A stretch of DNA of 36,918 nucleotides. Source: Bradyrhizobium algeriense (GTDB taxonomy: Bacteria; Pseudomonadota; Alphaproteobacteria; Rhizobiales; Xanthobacteraceae). Made by a program: the position numbers and the translations under genes. This document shows positions 23,017 to 31,704 of this stretch, in pieces (positions within the stretch are counted from its first letter, which is position 1; every line of letters begins with the position of its first letter). The DNA lies in contig NZ_PYCN01000045.1 in NCBI RefSeq assembly GCF_003062295.1, forward strand, positions 1 to 36,918. Direction: 5' to 3'. The notes under the pieces are model-generated. The model saw only the letters and a program-made list of their open reading frames with translations. It searched no databases and was not told where the DNA came from.

Positions 23017-23295
23017 ATGCAGCGCACGCCAGTCTTTCTTGGATTAACTCGAGAGGTCACTTTTGCAGGACTGCCTGTGATGCATCTAGTTTTCGTGATA
23101 TGGGTGGTTATGCTTGGCTTCGTTGTCACGAAGTCATTTGTCTATCTGGCAGTGATGGGATCTGTTTGCTACGGCGTCCTGCGTACTCTAGCCGCCTACG
23201 ATCCAAAACTCATTGGTGTCATCATCGCGACTGTGCAAAGTACACCGTTGACCCCTTCCCTGTTGAAAGGCGATGGCGTCGTGTATCGTGTTTGA
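23017..23295 (+). CDS. virB3: VirB3 inner-membrane protein
   Basis: The 92-residue protein MQRTPVFLGLTREVTFAGLP has the VirB3 opening (charged, then LTR and a Gly-Leu-Pro turn) and hydrophobic segments at about 22-60. AAAGGAGAAG precedes the ATG. It overlaps virB4 by 23 bp, the usual tight pairing; VirB3 acts with the VirB4 ATPase in pilus assembly. Confidence 0.9.
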   Translation: MQRTPVFLGLTREVTFAGLPVMHLVFVIWVVMLGFVVTKSFVYLAVMGSVCYGVLRTLAAYDPKLIGVIIATVQSTPLTPSLLKGDGVVYRV

Positions 23296-25636
23296 GTTAT
23301 CGCGAAAACATGCTCTGCGACGCGCTGGTCGCGAAGGCGAGCAACTCGTTGATGGATTACCGTATCTAAGTATCGTCGACGATGTCACCGTAATGTTGCG
23401 TGACGGCGATGTAATGGCGACATTCGCTGTCGAGGGGGCGAATGCCGACGCTCTCGACAACCGGCAGACAATCGAGCTGAGCAACGCTTTCTCACGCTTT
23501 ATTGCGCAGCAGCGCGAGGACGTTGGATATCATGTTCATCGCATCTCAGTGGAAACCCGGCCCACCATGCGCGCTGTTGAAGGAAATCCGTTTAATGAGG
23601 AAATTGACAGGCGTTGGCAAACGTATCTTCAGTCTGTCGGATTGCGTGACCGGGTGTCGATGGTTACCATCGTAATTCGACCACCGACAAGAATAGGCAA
23701 GCTAATCGGTCTGTTTGGCAGTAACGACTTCTGCAGTAAGGATGAGGTCGTCGCCCGTGCCGTCCGGCTGGATCAGCTGATCAATACATGTATGGTCAGC
23801 GTAAGTGAGGCAAAGCCTCGCCGGTTAACCGTTTCTGGCGGTGAATGGCTCAGTTTGTTGCGCACGCTGATAGACGGGTCAAGAGGGCGTCTCATGGCCG
23901 GGAAAAAGTTCGTACCTGTCGCCGATCTTTTGGCTAGTTCGATGATCACGTTCCACGGCAATGTCTTCGAATGCGACAATCCGAATCCAGATCTCAAACG
24001 CTTCGGCACCATTATATCCCTCAAAGATTATCCCGCTGCGACGTATCCCGGGATATTCGATGCTCTCAATCTGCCGTATGACATGGTGATCTCGCAGAGC
24101 TTCACACCGATCGACAATATAGCCGCCCAAGGTAAGATCGCTCGCGTGCGGAGGCAAATGAAGGCTGCAGAGGACGCGGCCATTTCTCTGATGCTCCAGC
24201 TCGAACAGGCTGAGGACGACGTCGCTTCGGGCCGCGTCGTCTTTGGCAACCATCATTGCAGCATCGCCATATTCTGCGAAAGCCGACAACAGCTTGAGGA
24301 AGCAGTATCCTATGTCACTCGCGCTATGCAGGATGCTGGCGCCTCGATCGTCCGCGAAAAGTTCTCCGCCCGCGCCATATACTTCGCTCAGCATCCTGGC
24401 AATTTCAGCTACCGCGCACGTGCGGCAATGATCTCCTCTCAGAACTTCGGAGAATGTTGCGCCATGCACGGCTCGCCGAAAGGCAATGCGGTCGAGCAAT
24501 GTCCGTGGGGCGACTATGTGACGATTTTTCCGACAGCGCGCGGCGAGGCGTTTCGCTTTAACTTTCATTTGCCCGGAAAATCAGGTCAGCGCACCGCTGG
24601 CCATACACTTGTGCTTGGCCAAACAGGGTCGGGCAAAACCCTCGGTACTGCCTTTCTGCTCAGCCAGGCGCATCGGCTTGGCGCACGCATTGTGATATTC
24701 GATAAGGATAGCGGTTTCGAAATGGCGGTTCGCGCGATGGGCGGAAGCTATTCCGCCGTACGTATGGGGCAGGAGCTTGGCTTCAACCCAATGCAGGCGG
24801 AGGCGGATGACCGCGGCTCGGCTTGGCTTTCCGACTGGCTTAGAGCATTAGCTGACAACGAGGGCGAACGACTTAATCCGTTGCAGTTGCACGCACTTAA
24901 CGATGCCGTTCAGGCAAATGCGGCGGCTGATCGCAGTCTACAGAACTTCGAACAGTTCCGCAGCCAGCTGCGGGCGACGGATGATAATGGAGACCTCTAT
25001 CAGAGGCTTAATCAGTGGGACCGCACTGGTCAGTTCGGTTGGCTGTTTGGCGGCAAGGGCCGCGATCCCCTCTGTTTTGATAGCCGGATCACCGCTTTCG
25101 ATCTCACAGAACTTTTCGACAACAAAACCATTCGCACGGCGTGGTTGAGCTACGTTTTCAGGCGCGTGGAACGGCTCGTAGAAGATGAAGCGCCAACCCT
25201 GCTAGTGGTTGATGAGGCCTGGAAACTACTTGACGATCCTTATTTTGAAAGGCGTCTGAAGGACTGGATGCTAACAATGCGCAAGAAGAACGTTGCAGTG
25301 GTTCTCCTGACCCAGCGTGTGTCGCATATCGCCAACAGCGCTGCTGGGAGTGCGATTCTAGAGAGCGCAGTCACACGGTTGATGTACCCAAGTACTTCCA
25401 ATACCGAAGCGGAACTTGCACCGCTCAACCTGACACCGACCGAAGGCGCATTCCTTCGGATGAGTAGTGTGGATAACCATCTCGTACTGTTCAAGTCCGG
25501 CGATGACAGCGTAGTTCTTGATTTCGCACTTGGCGCGCTCGGGAAGGTAATTGATGTCTTGGGTGGGGCGCCCGGCAATAAAGCGCCGTTAACCTGGCGT
25601 GGCATACCGAACTCCCAGATGGAAATGCTGCAATGA
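23273..25636 (+). CDS. virB4: VirB4 ATPase
   Basis: The 787-residue protein has the CagE/TrbE/VirB4 N-terminal domain followed by a P-loop ATPase domain: Walker A is GQTGSGKT (about 449-456), Walker B LLVVDEAW (about 641-648), and VAVVLLTQRV and the C-terminal region are also typical. Length is normal for the family. It powers substrate transfer and pilus biogenesis at the inner membrane. Its stop overlaps the next ATG as ATGA (25633-25636), so translation is coupled to the lipoprotein gene. Confidence 0.95.
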   Translation: MASCIVFELSRKHALRRAGREGEQLVDGLPYLSIVDDVTVMLRDGDVMATFAVEGANADALDNRQTIELSNAFSRFIAQQREDVGYHVHRISVETRPTMRAVEGNPFNEEIDRRWQTYLQSVGLRDRVSMVTIVIRPPTRIGKLIGLFGSNDFCSKDEVVARAVRLDQLINTCMVSVSEAKPRRLTVSGGEWLSLLRTLIDGSRGRLMAGKKFVPVADLLASSMITFHGNVFECDNPNPDLKRFGTIISLKDYPAATYPGIFDALNLPYDMVISQSFTPIDNIAAQGKIARVRRQMKAAEDAAISLMLQLEQAEDDVASGRVVFGNHHCSIAIFCESRQQLEEAVSYVTRAMQDAGASIVREKFSARAIYFAQHPGNFSYRARAAMISSQNFGECCAMHGSPKGNAVEQCPWGDYVTIFPTARGEAFRFNFHLPGKSGQRTAGHTLVLGQTGSGKTLGTAFLLSQAHRLGARIVIFDKDSGFEMAVRAMGGSYSAVRMGQELGFNPMQAEADDRGSAWLSDWLRALADNEGERLNPLQLHALNDAVQANAAADRSLQNFEQFRSQLRATDDNGDLYQRLNQWDRTGQFGWLFGGKGRDPLCFDSRITAFDLTELFDNKTIRTAWLSYVFRRVERLVEDEAPTLLVVDEAWKLLDDPYFERRLKDWMLTMRKKNVAVVLLTQRVSHIANSAAGSAILESAVTRLMYPSTSNTEAELAPLNLTPTEGAFLRMSSVDNHLVLFKSGDDSVVLDFALGALGKVIDVLGGAPGNKAPLTWRGIPNSQMEMLQ

Positions 25637-25770
25637 AGGGTCCCACCATATTCCTCGCCGTTGTACTTGCCTCCCTTACTGGGTGCCAATCGATTCCGGA
25701 GATACGGAAGAACGATTGTGGTTGCGCTTGGGAGCGACTTCATCTTCAAACCGAGCGAGCCGCCACATGA
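25633..25770 (+). CDS. Small lipoprotein between virB4 and virB5 (VirB7- or Eex-like)
   Basis: The 45-residue frame MKGPTIFLAVVLASLTGCQS has a signal peptide ending in the lipobox LTGC (Cys18), so a mature lipoprotein of about 28 residues is predicted, with two more Cys residues (CGC at 29-31). It starts in the virB4 stop (ATGA) and stops in the virB5 ATG (ATGA, 25767-25770), strong evidence of a genuine gene. The usual place of virB7, between virB6 and virB8, holds none. It may serve as VirB7, which anchors VirB9 in the outer membrane, or as an entry-exclusion lipoprotein; the VirB7 C-terminal motif is not visible. Confidence 0.65.
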   Translation: MKGPTIFLAVVLASLTGCQSIPEIRKNDCGCAWERLHLQTERAAT

Positions 25771-26546
25771 AAGTCGTTTCTCGATCTCTTGTGTTTACTT
25801 GCCTGATGCTTGGGGCGATCAGTCTCACGCCTTGTGAGGGGTACGCTGACGAAAGCCAGATTAGTGCCATACCGCTCCCGTCAGTCGGAGTATCTGGCAT
25901 GGAGCCGGGTGGCGCACAGCCAACTTTCGACAAGAGAGCTGTGGAACTGCTGGCGTCCATAGTTGAAAGTGTTCGGGCACTAAGTGACGGGATAACGCAA
26001 CTCTTTGCGGCGGCGTCCACAGCTGTTGCGGCCATATCAGGTCCAAAGCGCTTCCCAGTGAACAATGATGCGGCGGATATTTCGGCCCGCAAGGGAGACG
26101 CAACGCCGGCGGAAATGGCGAGCGCTGCTTTGACAGGAGCAACGGTTGGGTCTGGCGACATTCAGAAAGCGCTTTCGGGATTTCGTCACCGTTACCGTTT
26201 GGATGATGCATTTGCGCTGCGCAACGATAAGAGACTCGGCAAGATCGCGTATTTGTCGGCCCAAGCCGCCGTCACCGCCGGTACCGCGGAGGACTCTTAC
26301 AAACGGGCCAATGCAAGCATGGAAAGAATCAATGGCTATATCACCGCGCTTGAGGCCAGTACGGATTTAAAAACCAGCGTCGATATTAACACCCGCGTAA
26401 TGATCGAAGTCGCACAGCAGCTCAACGAAACGCTGCGGACCCAAGCGGCGATCGCGTCAGTGGCAGGATCGTACGTCATGGTGATGGGCTCGGATAGCGC
26501 CGAGCAAGACAGTATGCAAGATCTGCCAAACGACATCAATAAGTGA
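25767..26546 (+). CDS. virB5: VirB5-like minor pilus protein
   Basis: The 259-residue protein MKVVSRSLVFTCLMLGAISL has a signal peptide with likely cleavage after GYA (about residue 27). The C-terminal half is helical (AYLSAQAAVTAGTAEDSYKR, SMERINGYITALEASTDLK, VMIEVAQQLNETLRTQAAIA), matching the VirB5/TrbJ helical-bundle family. VirB5 sits at the pilus tip and mediates host contact. An Ala-rich middle region (residues 65-130) is less conserved. Position between virB4 and virB6 agrees. Confidence 0.85.
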   Translation: MKVVSRSLVFTCLMLGAISLTPCEGYADESQISAIPLPSVGVSGMEPGGAQPTFDKRAVELLASIVESVRALSDGITQLFAAASTAVAAISGPKRFPVNNDAADISARKGDATPAEMASAALTGATVGSGDIQKALSGFRHRYRLDDAFALRNDKRLGKIAYLSAQAAVTAGTAEDSYKRANASMERINGYITALEASTDLKTSVDINTRVMIEVAQQLNETLRTQAAIASVAGSYVMVMGSDSAEQDSMQDLPNDINK

Positions 26547-27622
26547 TCGCCATGGGCCTAATTTCAAATATCGCTCATAGTATCGACATAACGCTTGTCG
26601 ATTATGTGCAAGTGGTATTTCAAACCGTCGCTAACCCGATCCAAGCGCTACTTGGTGCGATAGCCTTGATCGCGCTTCTGTTTATCGCGCTGAACCATGT
26701 AGTGCAATTTAGAAGCGTAAACTACTCTATATATCTACAATGGGGGTTGCGATATGTGCTCATATATTCGTTCGCGACCATGTGGGAAAATTTCAAGGGC
26801 ATTTACGTGATACTCACGCAAGTGCCGAGCGACTATAGCGCGCTTCTCGTGCGCGGAGTTGTCGCAAAGATCGCTGATTCTAGTCTCTATACAGCAAATA
26901 TAGTGGACACGTATTCGGCAATGGACGAGTCTGCACGTGTCGTTCAGCTAATTGCCAAAGACCACTTTTCGCACGTCTCGTTCATCTCGATGTTCAAGGT
27001 CGGAAGGGCAATTCGGGACGTGTTTTTTGGTGCATTCGCGTTCACCGTTGGGGGTTTTTTTATCGCGGCGTGCATCATTATTGTGTTAGTTGGAAAACTA
27101 GGACTCATGGTAGCGATCAGTCTAGCGCCCCTGGCGATCACCATGCTGATGATGCCCCAAACGAAGCAATATTTCGAGAGCTGGGCACGCTTTACGGTCG
27201 GTTATGCAGTTATTCCATTACTGACAACAGCGCTAATGGCTGTTGTACTAAATATGTTGCTGGAGGAGACTCGTGCGGCGTCCAGCGAGTCATTCGTGGT
27301 CATCTTCATCATGATAGCGGCTACCATTCTCCTGTTCCAGATTCCAACTATGGCAAGCACCCTAGCCAGTGCATCGGTCGCCGCTGTTGGTGCTGGTGCA
27401 GCCGTCGCCGCAGCTTCCATGGCCAAAGGTGTGACGATGAGTGTTTTCGCTAAGGCTCAACGATTGCAGGACGTTGCCACCGTGCGTGCAGTGGAGGCTC
27501 AGGCCTCGCCGGCCATGGCTGCATCCCCGGCGATCAACGCGATGCGTCAAGGCGCTGGTATGCGGCAACGCCATTGGGATGACCGTGTAGCTCGCCGCGC
27601 AGCCGAACAATTGTCCCCTTGA
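26543..27622 (+). CDS. virB6: VirB6 polytopic inner-membrane protein
   Basis: The protein has several hydrophobic segments (ALLGAIALIALLFIALNHVV, FAFTVGGFFIAACIIIVLVG, LGLMVAISLAPLAITMLMM, AVIPLLTTALMAVVLNMLL, VVIFIMIAATILLFQ) and the VirB6/TrbL signature around GLMVAISLAPLAI. GTG 26543 overlaps the virB5 stop; ATG 26552 is an equally possible start. VirB6 forms part of the inner-membrane channel. The C-terminal 100 residues are Ala-rich and polar. Confidence 0.9.
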   Translation: MIAMGLISNIAHSIDITLVDYVQVVFQTVANPIQALLGAIALIALLFIALNHVVQFRSVNYSIYLQWGLRYVLIYSFATMWENFKGIYVILTQVPSDYSALLVRGVVAKIADSSLYTANIVDTYSAMDESARVVQLIAKDHFSHVSFISMFKVGRAIRDVFFGAFAFTVGGFFIAACIIIVLVGKLGLMVAISLAPLAITMLMMPQTKQYFESWARFTVGYAVIPLLTTALMAVVLNMLLEETRAASSESFVVIFIMIAATILLFQIPTMASTLASASVAAVGAGAAVAAASMAKGVTMSVFAKAQRLQDVATVRAVEAQASPAMAASPAINAMRQGAGMRQRHWDDRVARRAAEQLSP

Positions 27623-27639
27623 TTGGACAGGTATGAGCT

Positions 27640-27659
27640 GCTGCTAAATTCTTAGCAGC
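27640..27659 (+). terminator. Hairpin between virB6 and virB8
   Basis: GCTGCTAA and TTAGCAGC form a perfect 8-bp stem with a 4-base loop (ATTC) shortly after the virB6 stop. No T-run follows directly, although TCTTGTTTTG is 14 bases on. It sits in the only sizeable gap of the operon (27623-27743), where virB7 would normally be, and could act as an attenuator or RNA-processing site. Confidence 0.4.
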
Positions 27660-27743
27660 CCTCGGATTTAACCGGGCTCTTGTTTTGCGAACCAATCTCT
27701 CGACCCTTGCGACTAAGGGTTGCATTACTAACTAGTGAGTCGC

Positions 27744-28418
27744 ATGTCTAAACAGTCAACCCAGCAATTATTCGAAGACGAGATGTTTTTTAGTCTTTGC
27801 GCGCAACGGAACAATTGGGCGAAGGTTGCGGTGGGTTCCACCACCGCGAGTCTGTTGGCATTAGGAGTTCTCATAGCCGTGCTGCCCCTCAAAGAGACCA
27901 AGCCGTATGTGGTTCTGGTGGACAAAACGACTGGCGAGGCTGAAAAAATCGTCCAAGTCAGGGCCGCAACGCTTGAACAACAGGAGGCCGTGCTTCAGGC
28001 GGAACTCGTTTCCTACGTCGTTGACCGAGAAACATACGATCCCGCGGACAACAAAACCAGGATATCTGACGTAATGACGCGCTCGTCCGGCAGCGCGCAG
28101 GAAACCCTAGCCGAAACTTGGCATTTGGGTTCCGCGCAATATCCACCCGTTGTTTACGGTGATGACGTGCGAGTGCGGGTCGCAGTTAAATCTATTTCCC
28201 TAATGCCTTCGGACGGGCGCAGTCCACCGGATCTAGCTCGGGTCCGCATCGCCAAGGAACGGGAACAAAAAGGACACGAGGCCGTCCGCCGCAGTTTCGT
28301 GGTGACTATCGGTTATCAGTTCAAACCGAAAATAAATGCTTCTTTGGAGGCAGTGTGGAAGAATCCGCTGGGCTTCGGCGTCTCGTCTTACCGAATTGAT
28401 GCGGAAACTGCTGACTAG
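27744..28418 (+). CDS. virB8: VirB8 inner-membrane assembly factor
   Basis: The 224-residue protein MSKQSTQQLFEDEMFFSLCA has a short cytoplasmic tail, one membrane helix (VGSTTASLLALGVLIAVLPL, about 30-49) and a periplasmic NTF2-like domain (KPYVVLVDKTTGEAEKI, LVSYVVDRETYDP, VTIGYQFKPK, NPLGFGVSSYRID). These match VirB8. GTG 27735 is an alternative start. VirB8 nucleates assembly and touches VirB9 and VirB10, encoded next. Confidence 0.93.
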   Translation: MSKQSTQQLFEDEMFFSLCAQRNNWAKVAVGSTTASLLALGVLIAVLPLKETKPYVVLVDKTTGEAEKIVQVRAATLEQQEAVLQAELVSYVVDRETYDPADNKTRISDVMTRSSGSAQETLAETWHLGSAQYPPVVYGDDVRVRVAVKSISLMPSDGRSPPDLARVRIAKEREQKGHEAVRRSFVVTIGYQFKPKINASLEAVWKNPLGFGVSSYRIDAETAD

Positions 28419-28433
28419 GTGTGGGGCTAAACG

Positions 28434-29177
28434 ATGTACTTGCGATGGTTAGGGCTCGTTCCTTTTGTTTTGATTGTCTTGATAGCTTTCTTAAGTGCGG
28501 TGAAAGCGGAGCAATCCCCCAAAGCGGCGGCGTCAGATTGGCGCATCAAACGCTACGTTTACGATGAGAACAACGTCTACAAGCTCGATCTCTACTTGAA
28601 GTCAATCACGGCTATCCAGTTCGCACAGGGGGAGATAATCGAATCGATTCTCATTGGCGATAGTGCATCCTGGGAAGTGAACAAATTGAAGGTGGGCAAT
28701 GTGATGAGTGTAAAACCTGTTATTGATCAAGCTCTAACCAACATGACGATCTACACTGATCGGCGCCGTTACACCTTCGAGCTGCAATCGGTCGGCGAAA
28801 TAAAGGCGGGTATGCAGGCGGGAGCGCGCGAAACGTTCCGGACCAGTTTCATCTATCCCGACGAGATTAAAACGCCACATCAAGGTTCCGTCAGGGATCT
28901 TCCTACAAATTACGAATACATGGCCTCGGGTTATGCGCGGTTCCGACCGATTAGTGTCACAGACAATACCTTGCAGACGACTTTTATTTTGCCAAGAGGT
29001 GCGCCACGGCCGGCCATTTTTATGATCGGTCAGGATAGTGAGGAAAAGCTGGTTAATTCGCGCACTGACGGCGACCGTGTCGTCGTCGACGGCATCAGCG
29101 ACTTTTGGGTGATGAGACTCGGCGATAATGCGGTCTGCGTGGCCAAAGCAAGTGCGGAGCGCATGGCAACCCAATGA
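28434..29177 (+). CDS. virB9: VirB9 outer-membrane core protein
   Basis: The 247-residue protein has a signal peptide (LVPFVLIVLIAFLSAVKA, cleavage near residue 25). The N-terminal domain includes YDENNVYKLDLYLKSITAIQF and FAQGEIIESILIGDSASWEV; the C-terminal domain has a beta segment (YASGYARFRPISVTDN-like, TFILPRGAPRPAIFMI). These follow the VirB9/TrbG family. It would build the outer-membrane core ring with VirB7 and VirB10. Confidence 0.92.
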   Translation: MYLRWLGLVPFVLIVLIAFLSAVKAEQSPKAAASDWRIKRYVYDENNVYKLDLYLKSITAIQFAQGEIIESILIGDSASWEVNKLKVGNVMSVKPVIDQALTNMTIYTDRRRYTFELQSVGEIKAGMQAGARETFRTSFIYPDEIKTPHQGSVRDLPTNYEYMASGYARFRPISVTDNTLQTTFILPRGAPRPAIFMIGQDSEEKLVNSRTDGDRVVVDGISDFWVMRLGDNAVCVAKASAERMATQ

Positions 29178-29180
29178 GAG

Positions 29181-30515
29181 ATGGTTCGGCGTGTTCGTCA
29201 GGTACTGACCATCGGCGCGATCGCAATGGTAGCAGAGGTGCCTGTGGATCCTGAGCGGAAGAGACTGCTTGACAAACGCCGCGCCAAGCAAATGGGCACG
29301 TCTAAGCGCAGAAGTAATAGGATGGCCGTTTTCGCCACCATGCTTCTAGGTAGTGCCATCTCAGCCCTCATTGCTATGGGCCCCACGCAATTCTTGAAGG
29401 TCATCAGTCGGACAGAAGATAACAGCCAAAAGGCTTCACAAGTCGATCTAAAGGTGGAGGACGTGCCTAGAAGTCATCAGCAACTCGACTTTTCAGTTCC
29501 GGAGGCGCCTCCAGTTAAGCAAAAGGCCGCCGATCCCGACGGTACGTTGGATAAGAACGTCCAAGACATAAGAAAAGAAATCGACGCAAACGCTCAGCCC
29601 AACAATGGCTCGAACGTTTCGCTCGCTGACGTCCAGAAGCTGCTGGACCGCCATAGCAAAGAACTATTGCTGAAACTGAAGGAGGATCGTGAGAGGGGGG
29701 AGACGGAGAATGCACGCCTTCGTGCCGCGGCACTACGATTGGAAGAAGAGCGCAAGTCGGCCCAGCGCGAGGCCGACAGGCGACGCGAGCTGGAGGAAAC
29801 AAACACCAAACAAAGGCAATCCAAGGGTATAGTCTTGGATGACTCAGGGCCACAGCTTGCGTCCGGCTCGGAGGTAAAAACCTCGGTGTCACGAGTTCTC
29901 CCTGATCCATCGCATACCGTGGTGCAGGGCACCATAATCTCTGCCGTGCTTGAAACCGCTATCCATTCAGAACTGCCCGGGAATGTCCGAGCTCAGGTCG
30001 TCGAGCCCGTATTCGCGCTCGACGGCTCGCGTGTTCTGCTGGCCGCAGGGACAATCCTGATTGGCACTGTCGGCGATAAAGTGCAAATCGAGCAAAGACG
30101 AGTGCTAATCGCTTGGAATCGGGCCATCACTCCGGACGCCAAATCAATCGAGCTCGGCTCCGCAGGTGCGGACCTCCTTGGTCGAGCCGGTACCGAAGGG
30201 AACGTAGATAACCGCTATGGCGAGAAGATAGGTGCGGGTCTCATATTTAGCGTCGTCACCGCAGTGTCATCGACCATTCCCGCTCTCGCCGGCAGCAACA
30301 GGTCGTCTAATATAAGTCGCCTGCCAAACCGTACTGGGGGTACCGGGCCAGACAGCTCGAACACTACAGGCCAGGCGGTGTCCAACGTTGCAGCGACTAT
30401 CGGTGGTCAGGGGAGACCTATCGTTGACGAATACTTCTCCCTTCCTCCAGTCATTCGTGTTCCGCAAGGCGAAGAAGTTCGGGTTTTCGTGAATCGGGAT
30501 CTTGTTATTCGATGA
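29181..30515 (+). CDS. virB10: VirB10 core-complex protein with a charged coiled coil
   Basis: It has a cytoplasmic N-terminus, one membrane helix (AVFATMLLGSAISALIAMG), a long periplasmic linker and the C-terminal TrbI/VirB10 beta-barrel domain (VVQGTIISAVLETAIHSELPG, DGSRVLLAAGTILIG, FVNRDLVIR end). The linker contains a highly charged helical stretch at residues about 150-215 (KELLLKLKEDRERG, RLEEERKSAQREADRRR) where many VirB10 proteins are proline-rich. ATG 29181 lies just after GAGAG; ATG 29226 (MVAEVPVDPERKR) is an alternative start. VirB10 spans both membranes and senses ATP energy. Its stop overlaps virB11. Confidence 0.92.
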   Translation: MVRRVRQVLTIGAIAMVAEVPVDPERKRLLDKRRAKQMGTSKRRSNRMAVFATMLLGSAISALIAMGPTQFLKVISRTEDNSQKASQVDLKVEDVPRSHQQLDFSVPEAPPVKQKAADPDGTLDKNVQDIRKEIDANAQPNNGSNVSLADVQKLLDRHSKELLLKLKEDRERGETENARLRAAALRLEEERKSAQREADRRRELEETNTKQRQSKGIVLDDSGPQLASGSEVKTSVSRVLPDPSHTVVQGTIISAVLETAIHSELPGNVRAQVVEPVFALDGSRVLLAAGTILIGTVGDKVQIEQRRVLIAWNRAITPDAKSIELGSAGADLLGRAGTEGNVDNRYGEKIGAGLIFSVVTAVSSTIPALAGSNRSSNISRLPNRTGGTGPDSSNTTGQAVSNVAATIGGQGRPIVDEYFSLPPVIRVPQGEEVRVFVNRDLVIR

Positions 30516-31510
30516 ATGACTTTCGGTCCAGTCCAGACGTCTCGTATGTAGAGCAGTATTTCAGCCCTCTAAAGGAATATCTCACGAACGATAATATCAA
30601 TGAGGTGGTGATCAACCCCGATAGTTCCATCTTCGTCGAAGAGGCCGGATCGATACACATGCACAAGGTCAATGTCGCATTGCGGGCCAACGCCATCAAG
30701 CGCCTTGGAGTGCAGTTGGCGGGGGAGGCCCGCAACACTCTTGGGGTGCTTCATCCGATCGTATCAGGCCGGGTGAATGTTTGGGGCAACCCGCAGCGCG
30801 TCCAAGTGGTTAGCGAGCCTGCGATTGAGCACGGCGTGTCGCTGTCGATCCGCAAGTACCGGACGCGGAGTTTGGACGTTTCCGATATCGAGTTCGTCGA
30901 AGGTGAGCAGATCTCCGTGGACGCCCTCCGCCAGGAGCGCCATCGGACAGCAGCCGATATGGCTCAAGCCGGCAACCTGCAGGGTCTATTTCGACTGGCA
31001 ATTGAGGAGAACTTTAACATTTTGGTTTCGGGGGGCACATCGTCGGGGAAGACAACGGTGGCACGCGCTTTGCTGGCGATGGCGCACTCCGACGAGCGTA
31101 TCATTACCATAGAGGATACACAGGAGCTTTCTCCACTGCACAAGAATCAAGTTGGCCTAATTGCCGATCGCACGGCAAACTCTGCTCGGAGTCCGTCAAA
31201 ACTCTTGGAAAGCTGTCTGCGAATGCGGCCCGACCGCATCGTTCTGGGCGAAATTCGCGGTGTCGAGGCTTATGATTTTCTTGAGGCGATCAATACAGGA
31301 CACCCAGGCGCGATAACAACTATCCACGCTGATAGTCCTGAACTTGCTTTCGACAGGCTGGCCTTCATGGTCATGCGGTCAGGTGTGCGGATGTCCCATA
31401 ATTCGATTGTCAATTACGCCAAGAAGACGATTGATCTGATTGTCCATGTGGGACGCCGCCGTGGCAGGCGCGGCGTGCTGCAGATCTACTTGCCGTTCGC
31501 CCGAACGTAA
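30512..31510 (+). CDS. virB11: VirB11 traffic ATPase
   Basis: The 332-residue hexameric ATPase starts MNDFRSSPDVSYVEQYFSPL. Motifs in order: Walker A GGTSSGKTT (about 172-180), Asp box IITIEDTQEL, Walker B LRMRPDRIVLGEIRG, His box GHPGAITTIHADSPE. All are intact and the length is normal. It powers pilus assembly and substrate passage with VirB4. The ATG overlaps the virB10 stop (ATGA). It is the last recognisable vir gene; no virD4 or virG follows. Confidence 0.95.
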   Translation: MNDFRSSPDVSYVEQYFSPLKEYLTNDNINEVVINPDSSIFVEEAGSIHMHKVNVALRANAIKRLGVQLAGEARNTLGVLHPIVSGRVNVWGNPQRVQVVSEPAIEHGVSLSIRKYRTRSLDVSDIEFVEGEQISVDALRQERHRTAADMAQAGNLQGLFRLAIEENFNILVSGGTSSGKTTVARALLAMAHSDERIITIEDTQELSPLHKNQVGLIADRTANSARSPSKLLESCLRMRPDRIVLGEIRGVEAYDFLEAINTGHPGAITTIHADSPELAFDRLAFMVMRSGVRMSHNSIVNYAKKTIDLIVHVGRRRGRRGVLQIYLPFART

Positions 31511-31515
31511 ACTCC

Positions 31516-31704
31516 ATGAACGAAGCATACAAAAGCGCGCGAACTGATTTGAGTACATCTGACAGAAGCGGAGAACGTTCCAACTTGGATGAGTTGGCGA
31601 GGCTTAACCTAACCCGTCTAGAAGAGCGGGCCGGCAGCGGCCGGATCCTGCGTAACTATATGACGATCGCGAAACGAAAAACACCCTTAGGATGGACACC
31701 ATGA
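31516..31704 (+). CDS. Small ORF after virB11
   Basis: This 62-residue frame, MNEAYKSARTDLSTSDRSGE and on, lies 5 bp after virB11 and overlaps the next gene by 13 bp. It is hydrophilic with a central helical stretch (LDELARLNLTRLEERA). No ribosome-binding site or family similarity was seen. Tight packing makes it possible but unproven. Confidence 0.35.
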   Translation: MNEAYKSARTDLSTSDRSGERSNLDELARLNLTRLEERAGSGRILRNYMTIAKRKTPLGWTP

